Assembly: GCF_000182745.2 (NCBI RefSeq)
Contig: NC_016027.1
Span: 1,305,001-1,369,000 of the forward strand
Length of the DNA stretch: 64,000 nt
Direction of reading: 5' to 3'
Source: Komagataeibacter medellinensis NBRC 3288
GTDB lineage: Bacteria > Pseudomonadota > Alphaproteobacteria > Acetobacterales > Acetobacteraceae
The notes under the pieces were generated by a model, which had not been told where the DNA came from, made no database searches, and saw only the letters and a program-made list of their open reading frames with translations. This document shows, piece after piece, positions 18,344 to 26,789 of this stretch (within the stretch, counting starts at the first letter, position 1; every line of letters begins with the position of its first letter). Both the position numbers and the translations under genes were made by a program.

Positions 18344-19735
18344 ATGGCTTATGCAACGACCAACCCCTACACTGGTGAAAAGCTGAAGACTTTTCCCGAT
18401 GCCACGGACCAGGAAATCCAGACTGCCCTGACCGAGGCCTATGATGCATTCAAGGCATGGCGTCACACATCTTTTGCCGAACGCGCCAAGGTGATGACGG
18501 CCGCCGCCCAGATCCTGCGCCGCGATATCGACAAATATGCCAGGCTGATCACGCTGGAGATGGGCAAGATCTACGCCGAAGCCAAGGCGGAGACCATTCT
18601 CTCGGCGGAAATCTTTGAATACTACGCCGCCAGGGCCGAGGCACTGCTGGCACCGGAAAAACTGCCCGTGGCCAATGCCGCCGAAGGCGACGCTACCCTC
18701 ATCCACCAGCCGCAGGGTATTGTCTTCGCGGTTGAGCCGTGGAACTTCCCCTATTATCAGGTTGCCCGCATCATCGCGCCGCAGCTTTCCGCCGGTAACA
18801 CGGTCCTGCTCAAGCATGCCTCCAACGTGCCGCAATGCGCTGCCGCTTTTGATACGCTGATGCAGGAAGCCGGCCTGCCCAAAGGGGCTTTCCGCAACCT
18901 GTATGCCGCGCGCCATCACACCGAAGTGATCCTGAGCGATCCGCGCGTGTGTGGCGTAGCCCTGACCGGCTCTGAAGGGGCTGGCACCGTCATTGCCGGT
19001 ATCGCGGCCAAGGCGCTCAAGAAATCCACCATGGAACTTGGTGGCTCGGACGCCTTCATCGTGCTGGATGATGCTGATCTGGAAAAAACCGTGAAGTGGG
19101 CCGTGTTCGGTCGTCATTGGAATGCGGGCCAGGTATGCGTATCGGCCAAGCGCATTATCGTGGCGGATGCCATCTATGACAGATTTGTCGAGATGTACAA
19201 GAAGGGCGTTGCCGAACTGAAGGCAGGTGACCCGATGGACCCGGCAACCCAGCTGGCTCCCCTGTCCTCGCAGAAGGCAGCGGACGACCTGCTGGCCCAG
19301 GTCGAGGAAGCCAAGAAGCACGGCGCGCATGTTGAAGTCATCGGTGGTCCGGTGCCGGAAAAAGGTGCGTTCTTCCGCCCCATGCTGATGACCAACCTGC
19401 ACAAGGACAATGCCGCACGCCTGTGGGAATTCTTTGGCCCCGTAACCCAGCTTTACCGTGCCAAGGATGATGCCAATGCCATTCGCATCGCCAATGATTC
19501 CCCCTATGGTCTGGGCGGTGCCGTGTTTACCAAGGACACCAAGCGTGGCGTGAAGGTTGCGGAGCAGATCTACACCGGCATGGTATATGTCAACCACCCG
19601 ACCATGGTTAAGGCCGACCTGCCGTTTGGTGGCGTGGCCCGTTCTGGCTACGGCCGTGAACTGATTGGCCTTGGGATCAAGGAATTCGTCAATCACAAGC
19701 TGATTGACGTGGTGGACATCGACGCACCGTTCTGA
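18344..19735 (+). CDS. NAD(P)-dependent aldehyde dehydrogenase, succinate-semialdehyde type
   Basis: The 463-residue enzyme belongs to the aldehyde dehydrogenase superfamily and by its N-terminus (NPYTGEKLKTFPDAT) to the succinate-semialdehyde dehydrogenase (Sad/YneI-like) group. Catalytic residues are visible: PWNFPYYQ, the general base in MELGGSDAF and the nucleophile Cys in NAGQVCVSAKR. It would oxidise an aldehyde to the acid in the cytoplasm. The ATG at 18344 has GAGGAA about 11 bases upstream and lacks the 58-residue leader implied by the upstream in-frame codon. No GABA-pathway gene is adjacent, so the substrate is by homology. Confidence 0.85.
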   Translation: MAYATTNPYTGEKLKTFPDATDQEIQTALTEAYDAFKAWRHTSFAERAKVMTAAAQILRRDIDKYARLITLEMGKIYAEAKAETILSAEIFEYYAARAEALLAPEKLPVANAAEGDATLIHQPQGIVFAVEPWNFPYYQVARIIAPQLSAGNTVLLKHASNVPQCAAAFDTLMQEAGLPKGAFRNLYAARHHTEVILSDPRVCGVALTGSEGAGTVIAGIAAKALKKSTMELGGSDAFIVLDDADLEKTVKWAVFGRHWNAGQVCVSAKRIIVADAIYDRFVEMYKKGVAELKAGDPMDPATQLAPLSSQKAADDLLAQVEEAKKHGAHVEVIGGPVPEKGAFFRPMLMTNLHKDNAARLWEFFGPVTQLYRAKDDANAIRIANDSPYGLGGAVFTKDTKRGVKVAEQIYTGMVYVNHPTMVKADLPFGGVARSGYGRELIGLGIKEFVNHKLIDVVDIDAPF

Positions 19736-19773
19736 TCGGCGCATAGACCAGACCCTTCTGGTCATAAAGACCG

Positions 19774-19812
19774 GCCATCAACCGGATAAACCCGGTTGAT
19801 GGCTCCTTTTCT
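19774..19812 (+). terminator. Terminator after the aldehyde dehydrogenase gene
   Basis: GCCATCAACCGG and CCGGTTGATGGC are exact 12-base complements around ATAAAC, followed by TCCTTTTCTG. It begins 36 bases after the stop. Confidence 0.75.
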
Positions 19813-19927
19813 GCCCCCAGCCGGGCTGCGCCAGAATGCCCTCCTACGATCCCTCTACTACAACACCCTGATGCCCTGCCGGGCAGGACCGCACGCATGG
19901 GCCACACAGGCCCGGCATGCTGGCACG

Positions 19928-20494
19928 TCAGGTATGAAACAGGGATTCGGGTGCGAAGAAGTTGCGTATCGTGCCCTCGATCGCCAGATGATAGCCGTGA
20001 AACAGCCAGGCGACACCGCCCATGCAGGAGAGCAGGTACATCCATAAAGGATGAGGGACCGGCCCGCATCTGCGCCCGATCATGAACGCGCCCGCACAGC
20101 CCACAATTCCCCCCGTCACGACTTCAAACAGCGTATGGGCGTGCAGGGACAGGCGGGTTAGGCCAACAACAAGCGCTACCCCCAGAACAGGCAGCATCAT
20201 GAAAACGGGAAAACGGGCAAAGCGTGCCTGCCCCAGCATGAGCAGCAGGCCGCCATAGACCGCGCAGGCTGCCGCAACATGCCCGCTGGGGCTGATGATG
20301 GGTACGTGGGCCAGCCACGCATAGTACAGGCCCGCAATCTTGAGCAGCAACATAATGCCCAGTACAAGGCTGACCGTAACCACCCATACAGCCGCACCCC
20401 GCCACCAGCCATACAGCGCCATGACCACACCACCCGTTACCATGACCGGCAGGATAACGCCCTGGTCTGCAAAATCGGTGATAAAGCGCATCAT
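19928..20494 (-). CDS. PAP2-superfamily membrane phosphatase
   Basis: The 188-residue inner-membrane protein has five or six hydrophobic segments and the central PAP2 motif PSGH (ISPSGHVAA). The third motif reads TRLSLHAHTLFEV: arginine and histidine are kept, but the usual final Asp is Glu. The first KX6RP motif is only partly recognisable (LLKIAGLYY). Such enzymes remove phosphate from lipid phosphates such as undecaprenyl pyrophosphate or phosphatidate. Two ATGs start the frame in tandem with GGAG upstream. Activity is uncertain because two of the three motifs are degenerate. Confidence 0.75.
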   Translation of the reverse strand: MMRFITDFADQGVILPVMVTGGVVMALYGWWRGAAVWVVTVSLVLGIMLLLKIAGLYYAWLAHVPIISPSGHVAAACAVYGGLLLMLGQARFARFPVFMMLPVLGVALVVGLTRLSLHAHTLFEVVTGGIVGCAGAFMIGRRCGPVPHPLWMYLLSCMGGVAWLFHGYHLAIEGTIRNFFAPESLFHT

Positions 20495-20688
20495 GATGAT
20501 AGGATCACTCCCGCCTGTCCGAATGCATGGTACAGGTCTGGCCGTCCAGCCGCACCGGCATGCCAGGGCAGGTTAGCACCCTGCCCGCCATATGTGCCCT
20601 GCTTTATGCAGGCGGCAGGCAACGGTCTTGCCATACGGCCCGGCGCGGAATCCGGCACCCGTGTTACGGGGTACCGGATCTGGCGGTA

Positions 20689-22017
20689 TCAGGGTGCCTT
20701 GGGTAGTTGGGCGCGCATCTGCTGCACCTGGTCTGCGGTCACGCCATGGTCGCCACTGCCGAAGGTCGCCATGACGTAATTAACTACGCTGGCAATTTCC
20801 GCATTGCTCAGGCGCTGCACATCGGAGTTCTGTGCAAAGCCGGGCATGTGGACATGCAGCCCCCCTGCCGTGCGGTCCACGCCGCTCAGGATGACCATGA
20901 TCAGGTTATCAGGGCGAGCAGACCCTACAACCGTGTTGTGGAACAGCGACGGTGCATAATGGTCACTGGTACCAGCCCCATTGGCACCATGGCAGGCAGC
21001 GCAGTTGCCATCATAGATGTGCGCGCCATCCATCTCATCGAGCCTGTCGATACGGGTCAGCTCACCCGTACGGATATCGGGCACGTCTGCCGCCTTGCCT
21101 ACCTGTTCTCGCGGGGTATGCTCGGCCTCATCATCCTTGGCGGGAACCTGAAGGATATAGGCGGCAAGCGCATGCAGGTCCGCATCAGTCAGATGGCTGG
21201 TGCTATGCTCGACCGCCTCGCCCATCGGGCCGGCCGCCTGACTCAGACCATCGACATGCCCGGTGCGAAGATACTGGACCAGACTATCCTCGCTCCAGTT
21301 GCCAATACCCGCTGTCTTGCTGGAAGTAATGTTGGGCGCATACCAGCCCTGCAGGGGTGCACCAGCAAGGTAGCTGTCCTGCTTCTCGCTGAGCATGATG
21401 TTACGCGGGGTGTGGCAGGTACCACAATGCGCCAGCGCATTGGCGAGGTACTTGCCACGACGCAGCTTGTCAAACGTGGCGGAATCACCTGTTTCGGGCG
21501 TAACGCTCCCGGCTACAAGGTCCCACGCCGCCATGGTTATGCGCAGGTTGGCCGGAAAGTTGAGTTCCGTTACCGGAGGTGATTCCGCCACCGGCTTCAC
21601 CCCATGCATGAACCAGGTGTACAGCGCCTTGACGTCTTCATCCGTCATGCCTGAATAGGAGACGTAGGGCATGGCGGGATAGAGACGGTTGCCATCGCGG
21701 CGGATGCCGTGGCGCAGGCTTTTCTCGAAATCTTCCAGCGTGTACTGGCCAATACCATGCTCGGGGTCGGGCGTGATGTTGGTGGTAATGACATCGCCCA
21801 TGGGCGTGCTGATACGCAGGCCACCGGCAAACGGCTTCCCGCCGGGTGCGGTATGGCAGGCCACACAGTCCCCTGCCGTGGCAATGTATTCACCCCGGGC
21901 CATCAGATCGGCGGGAGGCTGCTGGTCATCCGCCCGCGCACTGAGGGGGGAAAGAGCGGCAAGGGCTGTGCCGGCGGTCAGGACCGACCACAGGATAGTG
22001 CGTTTCACATCAGGCAT
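20689..22017 (-). CDS. Triheme cytochrome c subunit of membrane FAD dehydrogenase
   Basis: The 442-residue protein has a signal peptide ending SARA-DD and three CxxCH heme sites (CVACH at 51, CGTCH near 198, CAACH near 340). This is the pattern of the membrane-bound cytochrome subunit of acetic-acid-bacterial gluconate, 2-ketogluconate and alcohol dehydrogenases, which passes electrons from the periplasmic flavoprotein to ubiquinone. A C-terminal helical stretch could anchor it. It is the last gene of an S-L-C operon; its ATG at 22017 overlaps the flavoprotein stop by eight bases. The operon suggests the gluconate/ketogluconate type. Confidence 0.9.
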   Translation of the reverse strand: MPDVKRTILWSVLTAGTALAALSPLSARADDQQPPADLMARGEYIATAGDCVACHTAPGGKPFAGGLRISTPMGDVITTNITPDPEHGIGQYTLEDFEKSLRHGIRRDGNRLYPAMPYVSYSGMTDEDVKALYTWFMHGVKPVAESPPVTELNFPANLRITMAAWDLVAGSVTPETGDSATFDKLRRGKYLANALAHCGTCHTPRNIMLSEKQDSYLAGAPLQGWYAPNITSSKTAGIGNWSEDSLVQYLRTGHVDGLSQAAGPMGEAVEHSTSHLTDADLHALAAYILQVPAKDDEAEHTPREQVGKAADVPDIRTGELTRIDRLDEMDGAHIYDGNCAACHGANGAGTSDHYAPSLFHNTVVGSARPDNLIMVILSGVDRTAGGLHVHMPGFAQNSDVQRLSNAEIASVVNYVMATFGSGDHGVTADQVQQMRAQLPKAP

Positions 22018-23647
22018 GAGCGAGTTCTTTTTTAAGCGTGTCGGCAACACGCAGGGCAAGGGCTGCGACTGTCAGCGTGATGTTGCCGGTCCCGACCGAC
22101 GAGAATACGGACGAACTCGCAATGAACAGGTTTTCATGGTCATGCGTGCGGCAGAACCCATCAACCACGGAATCCTTGGGATCCGTACCCATGATGGTGC
22201 TACCCGCGGGATGGTCCTGCGGGAAGTAGCCGGGGGTCCACTGCTCGTCGGTCCCGTGCATCAGGCCGATGAGATCACGGAACAGGCCGCGCGTGTGCTC
22301 GCAGCTCTTAACCGTGTATTCCGGGAGCTTGTAATAGACTTCCGGGTGGGGGATGCCCAGCACGTCCTTGTGCGTAGCACTGAGTGTCAGGCGATTGTCC
22401 GGGTCGGCCAGCCCCTCGTTATGGCTGAACAGCCGCACGGTATGGGAGGCAAGATAGCGGATCTGCTCTTCAAGTTCCCTGCCCACATACCCCTTGGAAA
22501 TGGCAAGTTGCGTGGCAAGGTCAACCTGGTTGTCATCAACCATGTGCACGAGGTACGCACCGCGTTCGTTACGCCAGTCCCCATCACGGAAGTTGTCGAT
22601 CACGTTGGTCTCAAGCGGGCCACGACCGGGCCACAACGCTTTGTCGCCGCTGATGAAAGTCACCTGCACGCCGGTATGGTCCATCATATTCCGGCCTACA
22701 TGGCCCGAACTGTTGGCAACGCCATTGGGGCTCTGTTCATCGGATGAGACAAGCAGCAGCTTGGCGGTTTCGATACAATGCGCGGCAATGACGAAGTATT
22801 TGCCGGTCACACGATGTGATCCCTTGTCGGGATCGTAGTAATGCACTGCCGTCACGCGCTTATTGGCGCTGTCACGCTCAATTTTGTACACCACAGCATT
22901 GGGCACGAACTTCGCCCCCGCCGCCTCGGCATGATAGACGGAATAGCTACCATTGTACATCGCCCCGATCGGGCAGATCGGCATGCAGTTGTTATGCCCC
23001 TCGCAGGTCGGACGGCTGTCATAAGGGCGGGTATTGCGGGCCTGCGGTTCATGCACGACGCGGTAGGGCGTCTTTTCGCTGATCAACTGGCGGAACTGCT
23101 GGGCAGCATAGGAAATGGGCAGCGCATCCATGGGATAGGGCTGCCGGCGCGGGGAGCCAAGGTCCTCCTTGGCAGGGTCCGGGCCGCATACGCCCATCAT
23201 CACTTCGGCCTGGTAGTAGAACGGCTCCAGGTCATCATATTTCAATGCCCAGTCGCGGCCCTGCCCGTAGCGGGTCTTCAGCTCGAAATCGGATGGCAGG
23301 TAGCGCCAGGCGCATCCCGCCCAGTGCCATGTCGTGCCGCCCATCATGCGCAGGTAGACCTGCTGGTAGGCTTCGGCATCCGGGCCGGTGGTATGCAGGT
23401 AATCGTTGGGCGTGATCTGGTTGGGGGGATGGACCGCCCATGGCACGGACGGAAATGGCCCCTGATAGGAGGGCTTGTTCTCGAGATTGCGGAAATTCTC
23501 GACAAAATGCTGACGATCCACGCGGGGGCCAGCTTCCAGCACAATGACAGAAATACCCGCGCGCGCCAGTTCGTTGGCAATGGAACTGCCCGCAACGCCG
23601 GAGCCGACGATCACAACGTCGGCTGAAAGATCTTGGTCGGAAGGCAT
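22010..23647 (-). CDS. GMC-type FAD dehydrogenase large subunit (gluconate 2-dehydrogenase family)
   Basis: The 545-residue flavoprotein oxidises a sugar or sugar acid in the periplasm. The FAD fold opens with VVIVGSGVAGSSIANELA at 11-27; the C-terminal GMC signature (NLFIASSSVFSSVGTGNITLT) carries the usual conserved residues. CEGHNNCMPICPIGA near residues 213-226 matches the cysteine set that binds a [3Fe-4S] cluster in bacterial FAD glucose dehydrogenase. It has no signal peptide of its own and is probably exported by hitch-hiking on the Tat-signal-bearing small subunit. GGAG lies nine bases before the ATG. Substrate (gluconate, 2-ketogluconate, sorbitol) cannot be decided from sequence alone. 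Confidence 0.9.
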   Translation of the reverse strand: MPSDQDLSADVVIVGSGVAGSSIANELARAGISVIVLEAGPRVDRQHFVENFRNLENKPSYQGPFPSVPWAVHPPNQITPNDYLHTTGPDAEAYQQVYLRMMGGTTWHWAGCAWRYLPSDFELKTRYGQGRDWALKYDDLEPFYYQAEVMMGVCGPDPAKEDLGSPRRQPYPMDALPISYAAQQFRQLISEKTPYRVVHEPQARNTRPYDSRPTCEGHNNCMPICPIGAMYNGSYSVYHAEAAGAKFVPNAVVYKIERDSANKRVTAVHYYDPDKGSHRVTGKYFVIAAHCIETAKLLLVSSDEQSPNGVANSSGHVGRNMMDHTGVQVTFISGDKALWPGRGPLETNVIDNFRDGDWRNERGAYLVHMVDDNQVDLATQLAISKGYVGRELEEQIRYLASHTVRLFSHNEGLADPDNRLTLSATHKDVLGIPHPEVYYKLPEYTVKSCEHTRGLFRDLIGLMHGTDEQWTPGYFPQDHPAGSTIMGTDPKDSVVDGFCRTHDHENLFIASSSVFSSVGTGNITLTVAALALRVADTLKKELAHA

Positions 23648-23665
23648 GGAAAATGCTCCGGAATA

Positions 23666-24286
23666 TCAGGTGGGTTCTACGACAAATTTCGATGGCGAAA
23701 GGGCTGGCTCACCTTTGGGCAGCGCTACTTCCGGGGGCGTCCGGGTCCAGTAGAACGGACCACCTGCCGCATATGTCTTTGGGTAGATGGCATCCTTGGT
23801 GATGTCGAACATCAGCGCCGAGCGATAGACCACGACCTTCTGGTCGGCAACGCCACGGTACCAGCCGGTCATGATTTCGTGAATCACGTCCTTAAACGCG
23901 GGGTCGGCCTGTTCAGCCGCCTTGGCCAGGTCGCGCGCGCTGCCAAAATTACCACCCGCCATGAGGTCGTGCAGCTTGTGGATCTGCTCACGCCGCTGCG
24001 GCGCACCCTGCACGATGCCAGCATAAAGCGCATGACCAATGCGTGGGTCGAGCGCATCACGATCGGTCAGGCGCTGCGAGAGAGCCATGAACAGCGCCCC
24101 CTCCGCATCGTCTTCCACCGCAGCAGTAGCAGCCAGTCCCCTGCCCGTGCCAAGGGTCATGACGGCAGTACCCAGGGCACCAAGCAGCATGTCACGCCGA
24201 GACATGCGCAGCGCCCGATTCAACCGGACCGCATTGGGAGTGGAAAGGTGGATACTGGCAGGAAAACAGGGCCGGTCTGCAGCCAT
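23666..24286 (-). CDS. Small (gamma) subunit of membrane FAD dehydrogenase, Tat-exported
   Basis: The 206-residue protein begins the S-L-C operon. A twin-arginine signal (MSRRDMLLGALGTAVM) near residue 28 is followed by AATA, so the folded flavoprotein complex probably goes through Tat. The rest fits the gluconate 2-dehydrogenase subunit 3 family (PF13618), including DPAFKDVIHEIMTGWYRG and YPKTYAAGGPFYW. The gene ends 18 bases before the large subunit. I start at ATG 24286 with GAGAGG nine bases upstream; ATG at 24205, just before the twin arginines, is also possible. Confidence 0.88.
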   Translation of the reverse strand: MAADRPCFPASIHLSTPNAVRLNRALRMSRRDMLLGALGTAVMTLGTGRGLAATAAVEDDAEGALFMALSQRLTDRDALDPRIGHALYAGIVQGAPQRREQIHKLHDLMAGGNFGSARDLAKAAEQADPAFKDVIHEIMTGWYRGVADQKVVVYRSALMFDITKDAIYPKTYAAGGPFYWTRTPPEVALPKGEPALSPSKFVVEPT

Positions 24287-24828
24287 CTGGCGTCGCCTCT
24301 CATGCGCTTTGGTCCAGCAGGAATGCCGGAGATACAGGCATGACCATGCGGGATGCAATAGTGCTTCACTCGATAGCGTTACCGAATGTGACCCTGCAAC
24401 TTTTTATATCCCTATATTAGCGTATGACAGACTTACACTTCCTGAGTAAAATCTATAAACAGGCAATATACCTATTGTGTTTATAAATAATGTAAGCATT
24501 AAATATCATTAATAATAATTTATTACAAAATACAGAAAAATATTATTTAAACAACCAACAGGTAACTTTCACTTATTTTAAATAAGAACAAATTTTTTAC
24601 TTTTTATTAAAATAAATCCGGCACAGATATACATTAAAATATCTTAATCTTGGCCGGTACAAATCCATCCAATCTTATTTATTATATTTATTGAATAGAC
24701 TTATTTACATAAAAAATCATAAAAATGAGAACTCTAACCAGTATATCATGCATACCTTGACAGCATCGTTTGTTGCATGACCTGGCCCGGCATGGTGACC
24801 CGCCCACACCGGGACTGGCACCAGCAGC
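24287..24828. other. AT-rich spacer between two leftward operons
   Basis: About 540 bases with no credible gene. It is very A/T-rich from 24400 to 24750 and holds the dehydrogenase operon promoter on its left side. A 15-base inverted repeat, CTTATTT-T-AAATAAG at 24572-24586, could be an operator or simple AT symmetry. Confidence 0.45.
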
Positions 24829-25644
24829 CTATGGGGGGGCCGGGCGCCTGCGTGCGATCCGGGTGGCCACCACCATGACCACCAGCGTCACGCCCCACGC
24901 CATAAGCTGGATGCCCATGGGCCGGTCCGAATAGCCAAACAGCGCCTTGGCGGCACGGCCCAGCATGCCGCCATCGGACAGCAGCCACGACGTGTCCCAT
25001 ATCTCGTAACCAAAGGCAGGCAGCAGGTCATCGGCCGCCAGCAGGGCCGCGGCCTGGCTGGCCATACCCGCCGCGAGGAAGGCAATCAGCAGACCGGTCA
25101 CCGCGAACAGCCGGTGCAGCGGGATCACGATCAGCCCACGATACAGCAGCCAGGACAGCGCCGCTCCCGCTACAATACCCAGTACCCCTCCTCCCAGCAT
25201 AGCCAGCGGGCCGGAATGGGTGGACACGGCAATGCCATACAGGAACAGCACCACCTCCACCCCTTCACGCAGCACGGCCACGGCAACCACCACCGCCATG
25301 GCGGCCAGCGAACGCTCGCCCGAGACGACCTCGGCCCCCAGCGCCTTCATATCCCCCGCCATCTCACGGCCATGGCGTGTCATCCAGACCGTGTGCCACC
25401 CCAGCATGAGCACCGCGATGCACAGAATAGTGGCGGAAAACACATCCTGCCCGTTGCCAGACAGGGCAGCCGACAGGCTGCCAGCAAAAACGGCCACAAT
25501 CGCCGCCCCTACCACGCCGGCGGCAATGCCGCCCGCCACCCAGCGGCCACGGTGAGGAATATTCTGCGTTGCCGCCAGTACGATCCCGATAATGAGGCCC
25601 GCTTCCATGACCTCACGAAAAACAATCAGCAAACTTCCCAGCAT
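24829..25644 (-). CDS. efeU: FTR1/EfeU-family iron permease
   Basis: The 271-residue inner-membrane protein has seven hydrophobic segments and the two iron-binding motifs of the FTR1 family: REVME at 10-14 and REGVE near 126-130. It should move iron across the inner membrane. The upstream gene encodes a periplasmic cupredoxin-fold protein whose stop lies two bases before this ATG, so the pair is one operon. EfeB peroxidase and a full-length EfeO are absent, making this a minimal two-gene variant. AGGAG precedes the ATG. Confidence 0.9.
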   Translation of the reverse strand: MLGSLLIVFREVMEAGLIIGIVLAATQNIPHRGRWVAGGIAAGVVGAAIVAVFAGSLSAALSGNGQDVFSATILCIAVLMLGWHTVWMTRHGREMAGDMKALGAEVVSGERSLAAMAVVVAVAVLREGVEVVLFLYGIAVSTHSGPLAMLGGGVLGIVAGAALSWLLYRGLIVIPLHRLFAVTGLLIAFLAAGMASQAAALLAADDLLPAFGYEIWDTSWLLSDGGMLGRAAKALFGYSDRPMGIQLMAWGVTLVVMVVATRIARRRPAPP

Positions 25645-25646
25645 GA

Positions 25647-25988
25647 TCAGGGCTCCTGCGTTACGGTGACAGTACCCGTGGCCTGATCGGGGTGGTAATC
25701 ATCAAAGAATTTGTAGGTGCCGGGGTGCAGTGGGCCAGCATGTACCGTGATCGTGCCGCCGGGTACCACGATCTTCTCGAATTTCAGGTCGTAACTCTCG
25801 AACTCGTCTGTCGTGTCATCATGGTTGTCCAGCACGATCAGGAAGCGCTGGCCTGCGGGAACGGTGAAATGATCTGGCGTGAAATGATGGTCACGCACCT
25901 CCAGATGCACCGGGTCCTGAGCCTGAGCATGCGGCACGAACACGCATGCGGCAAGCCAGAGGGGAGAAACAACACTTACAAAACGCAT
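25647..25988 (-). CDS. Periplasmic cupredoxin-fold protein, EfeO-N-like
   Basis: A 113-residue protein with a signal peptide (MRFVSVVSPLW...HAQA-QD) and a single cupredoxin domain like the N-terminal part of EfeO. The block DDTTDEFESYDLKFEKIVVPGG and the ending GTYKFFDDYHPDQATGTVTV fit that family. There is no Cys-His-Met set for type-1 copper, so acidic residues and His may bind iron instead. It probably hands iron to the permease encoded immediately downstream. The ATG at 25988 has AGGAG at eight bases; a longer frame to 26015 is less likely. Confidence 0.85.
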   Translation of the reverse strand: MRFVSVVSPLWLAACVFVPHAQAQDPVHLEVRDHHFTPDHFTVPAGQRFLIVLDNHDDTTDEFESYDLKFEKIVVPGGTITVHAGPLHPGTYKFFDDYHPDQATGTVTVTQEP

Positions 25989-26011
25989 ACGGGACACTCC
26001 TGTCGTGTCGC

Positions 26012-26022
26012 GCATATTATGC
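26012..26022. promoter_or_regulatory. Palindrome upstream of the iron-permease operon
   Basis: GCATA-T-TATGC is an 11-base perfect palindrome, flanked by GTCGC/GCGAC-like extension, 24 bases before the cupredoxin start. Its place at the operon promoter suits a metal-responsive repressor site (Fur/Irr type), but the match to a known consensus is not strong. Confidence 0.35.
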
Positions 26023-26179
26023 GACTAATTATTACTGTCAATTATAGGAAGAACCATGCCGTCTCATTCCCCGCTCCATCAATGTAGGACTGACATGGGC
26101 GGCATGCAGTGTGCTGCGCCTCCATAAAGATTCATATAATATATATCTTTATGGGATATTCCCCTGACCGCCCCTTTTT

Positions 26180-26384
26180 ATGAGACGACCCACGCCATCA
26201 TCCGTACCCGCGCTAAAAGCGCATGGCCTGGTCATTACGACGGAAATGTACCGCCACTTGCTGCGTCACTCCTGCAATCCGTGACCTGTTCACCCTTTCG
26301 CACCAGACCGATGGGGAACAACTCCGCGCGCTGGCGGCGCTGGCCTATGCCCGCAACATTGACAGCCTTGGCGCCATGGCCGGT
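26180..26384 (+). pseudogene. hmp: Flavohemoglobin (hmp) remnant, frameshifted and truncated
   Basis: The first frame starts with ATG at 26180 and reads PALKAHGLVITTEMYRHLL before a stop at 26282, matching the start of the Hmp globin domain. The homology continues in the next frame as IRDLFTLSHQTDGEQLRALAALAYARNIDSLGAM, again typical of Hmp, and then ends abruptly. Only about 65 of the roughly 400 residues of Hmp remain, with no proximal-His segment, FAD or NAD domain. It cannot encode an active NO dioxygenase. Confidence 0.75.
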
Positions 26385-26789
26385 AAGCCCCTTTGCTGCC
26401 TTGATTGCAAAGGGGCGCAGACACAGGTCATCAACCCACAAGTAAAACTACACATGGATTACTGGGAACAGACACAGGCGACGAGCGAATGGTTTGCTTG
26501 GTGTAGGCCCCGAAATCACCGCAGATGACATCCAGATGAGCTTCCCGCTCGATGCAGCACCCGCCCGGGCGGGCGCCATGACCAATCGCACCCATATCAA
26601 CCCCTTCTACGCCGCATCCATGCACATCCACCTACCAGCGCCCTGTATGCGGTAGTCCCTGCGCCTATGCCATGGCGGGCAACGACACGCCCACACACTG
26701 AAACGCTCCCTTCGGGCCGGGCAGGCCACGGTTTACGCGGCTCACGGGTTTGTATTAAGTGCGCCGACAGCTCCAGCCCCCGAGGACCC
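26385..26789. other. Decayed region with a 10-bp hairpin at 26387-26416
   Basis: About 400 bases downstream of the hmp remnant with no intact gene. GCCCCTTTGC and GCAAAGGGGC form a perfect stem at the point where hmp homology stops. Further right, fragments in two frames (for example ITADDIQMSFPLDAAP and MTNRTHINPFYAASMHIHLP) look like decayed coding sequence that I cannot assign. Confidence 0.4.

Noticed and set aside
18224-19765. 513-codon minus-strand frame opposite the semialdehyde dehydrogenase
   Set aside because: Antisense of a gene with clear ALDH motifs; no domain of its own.
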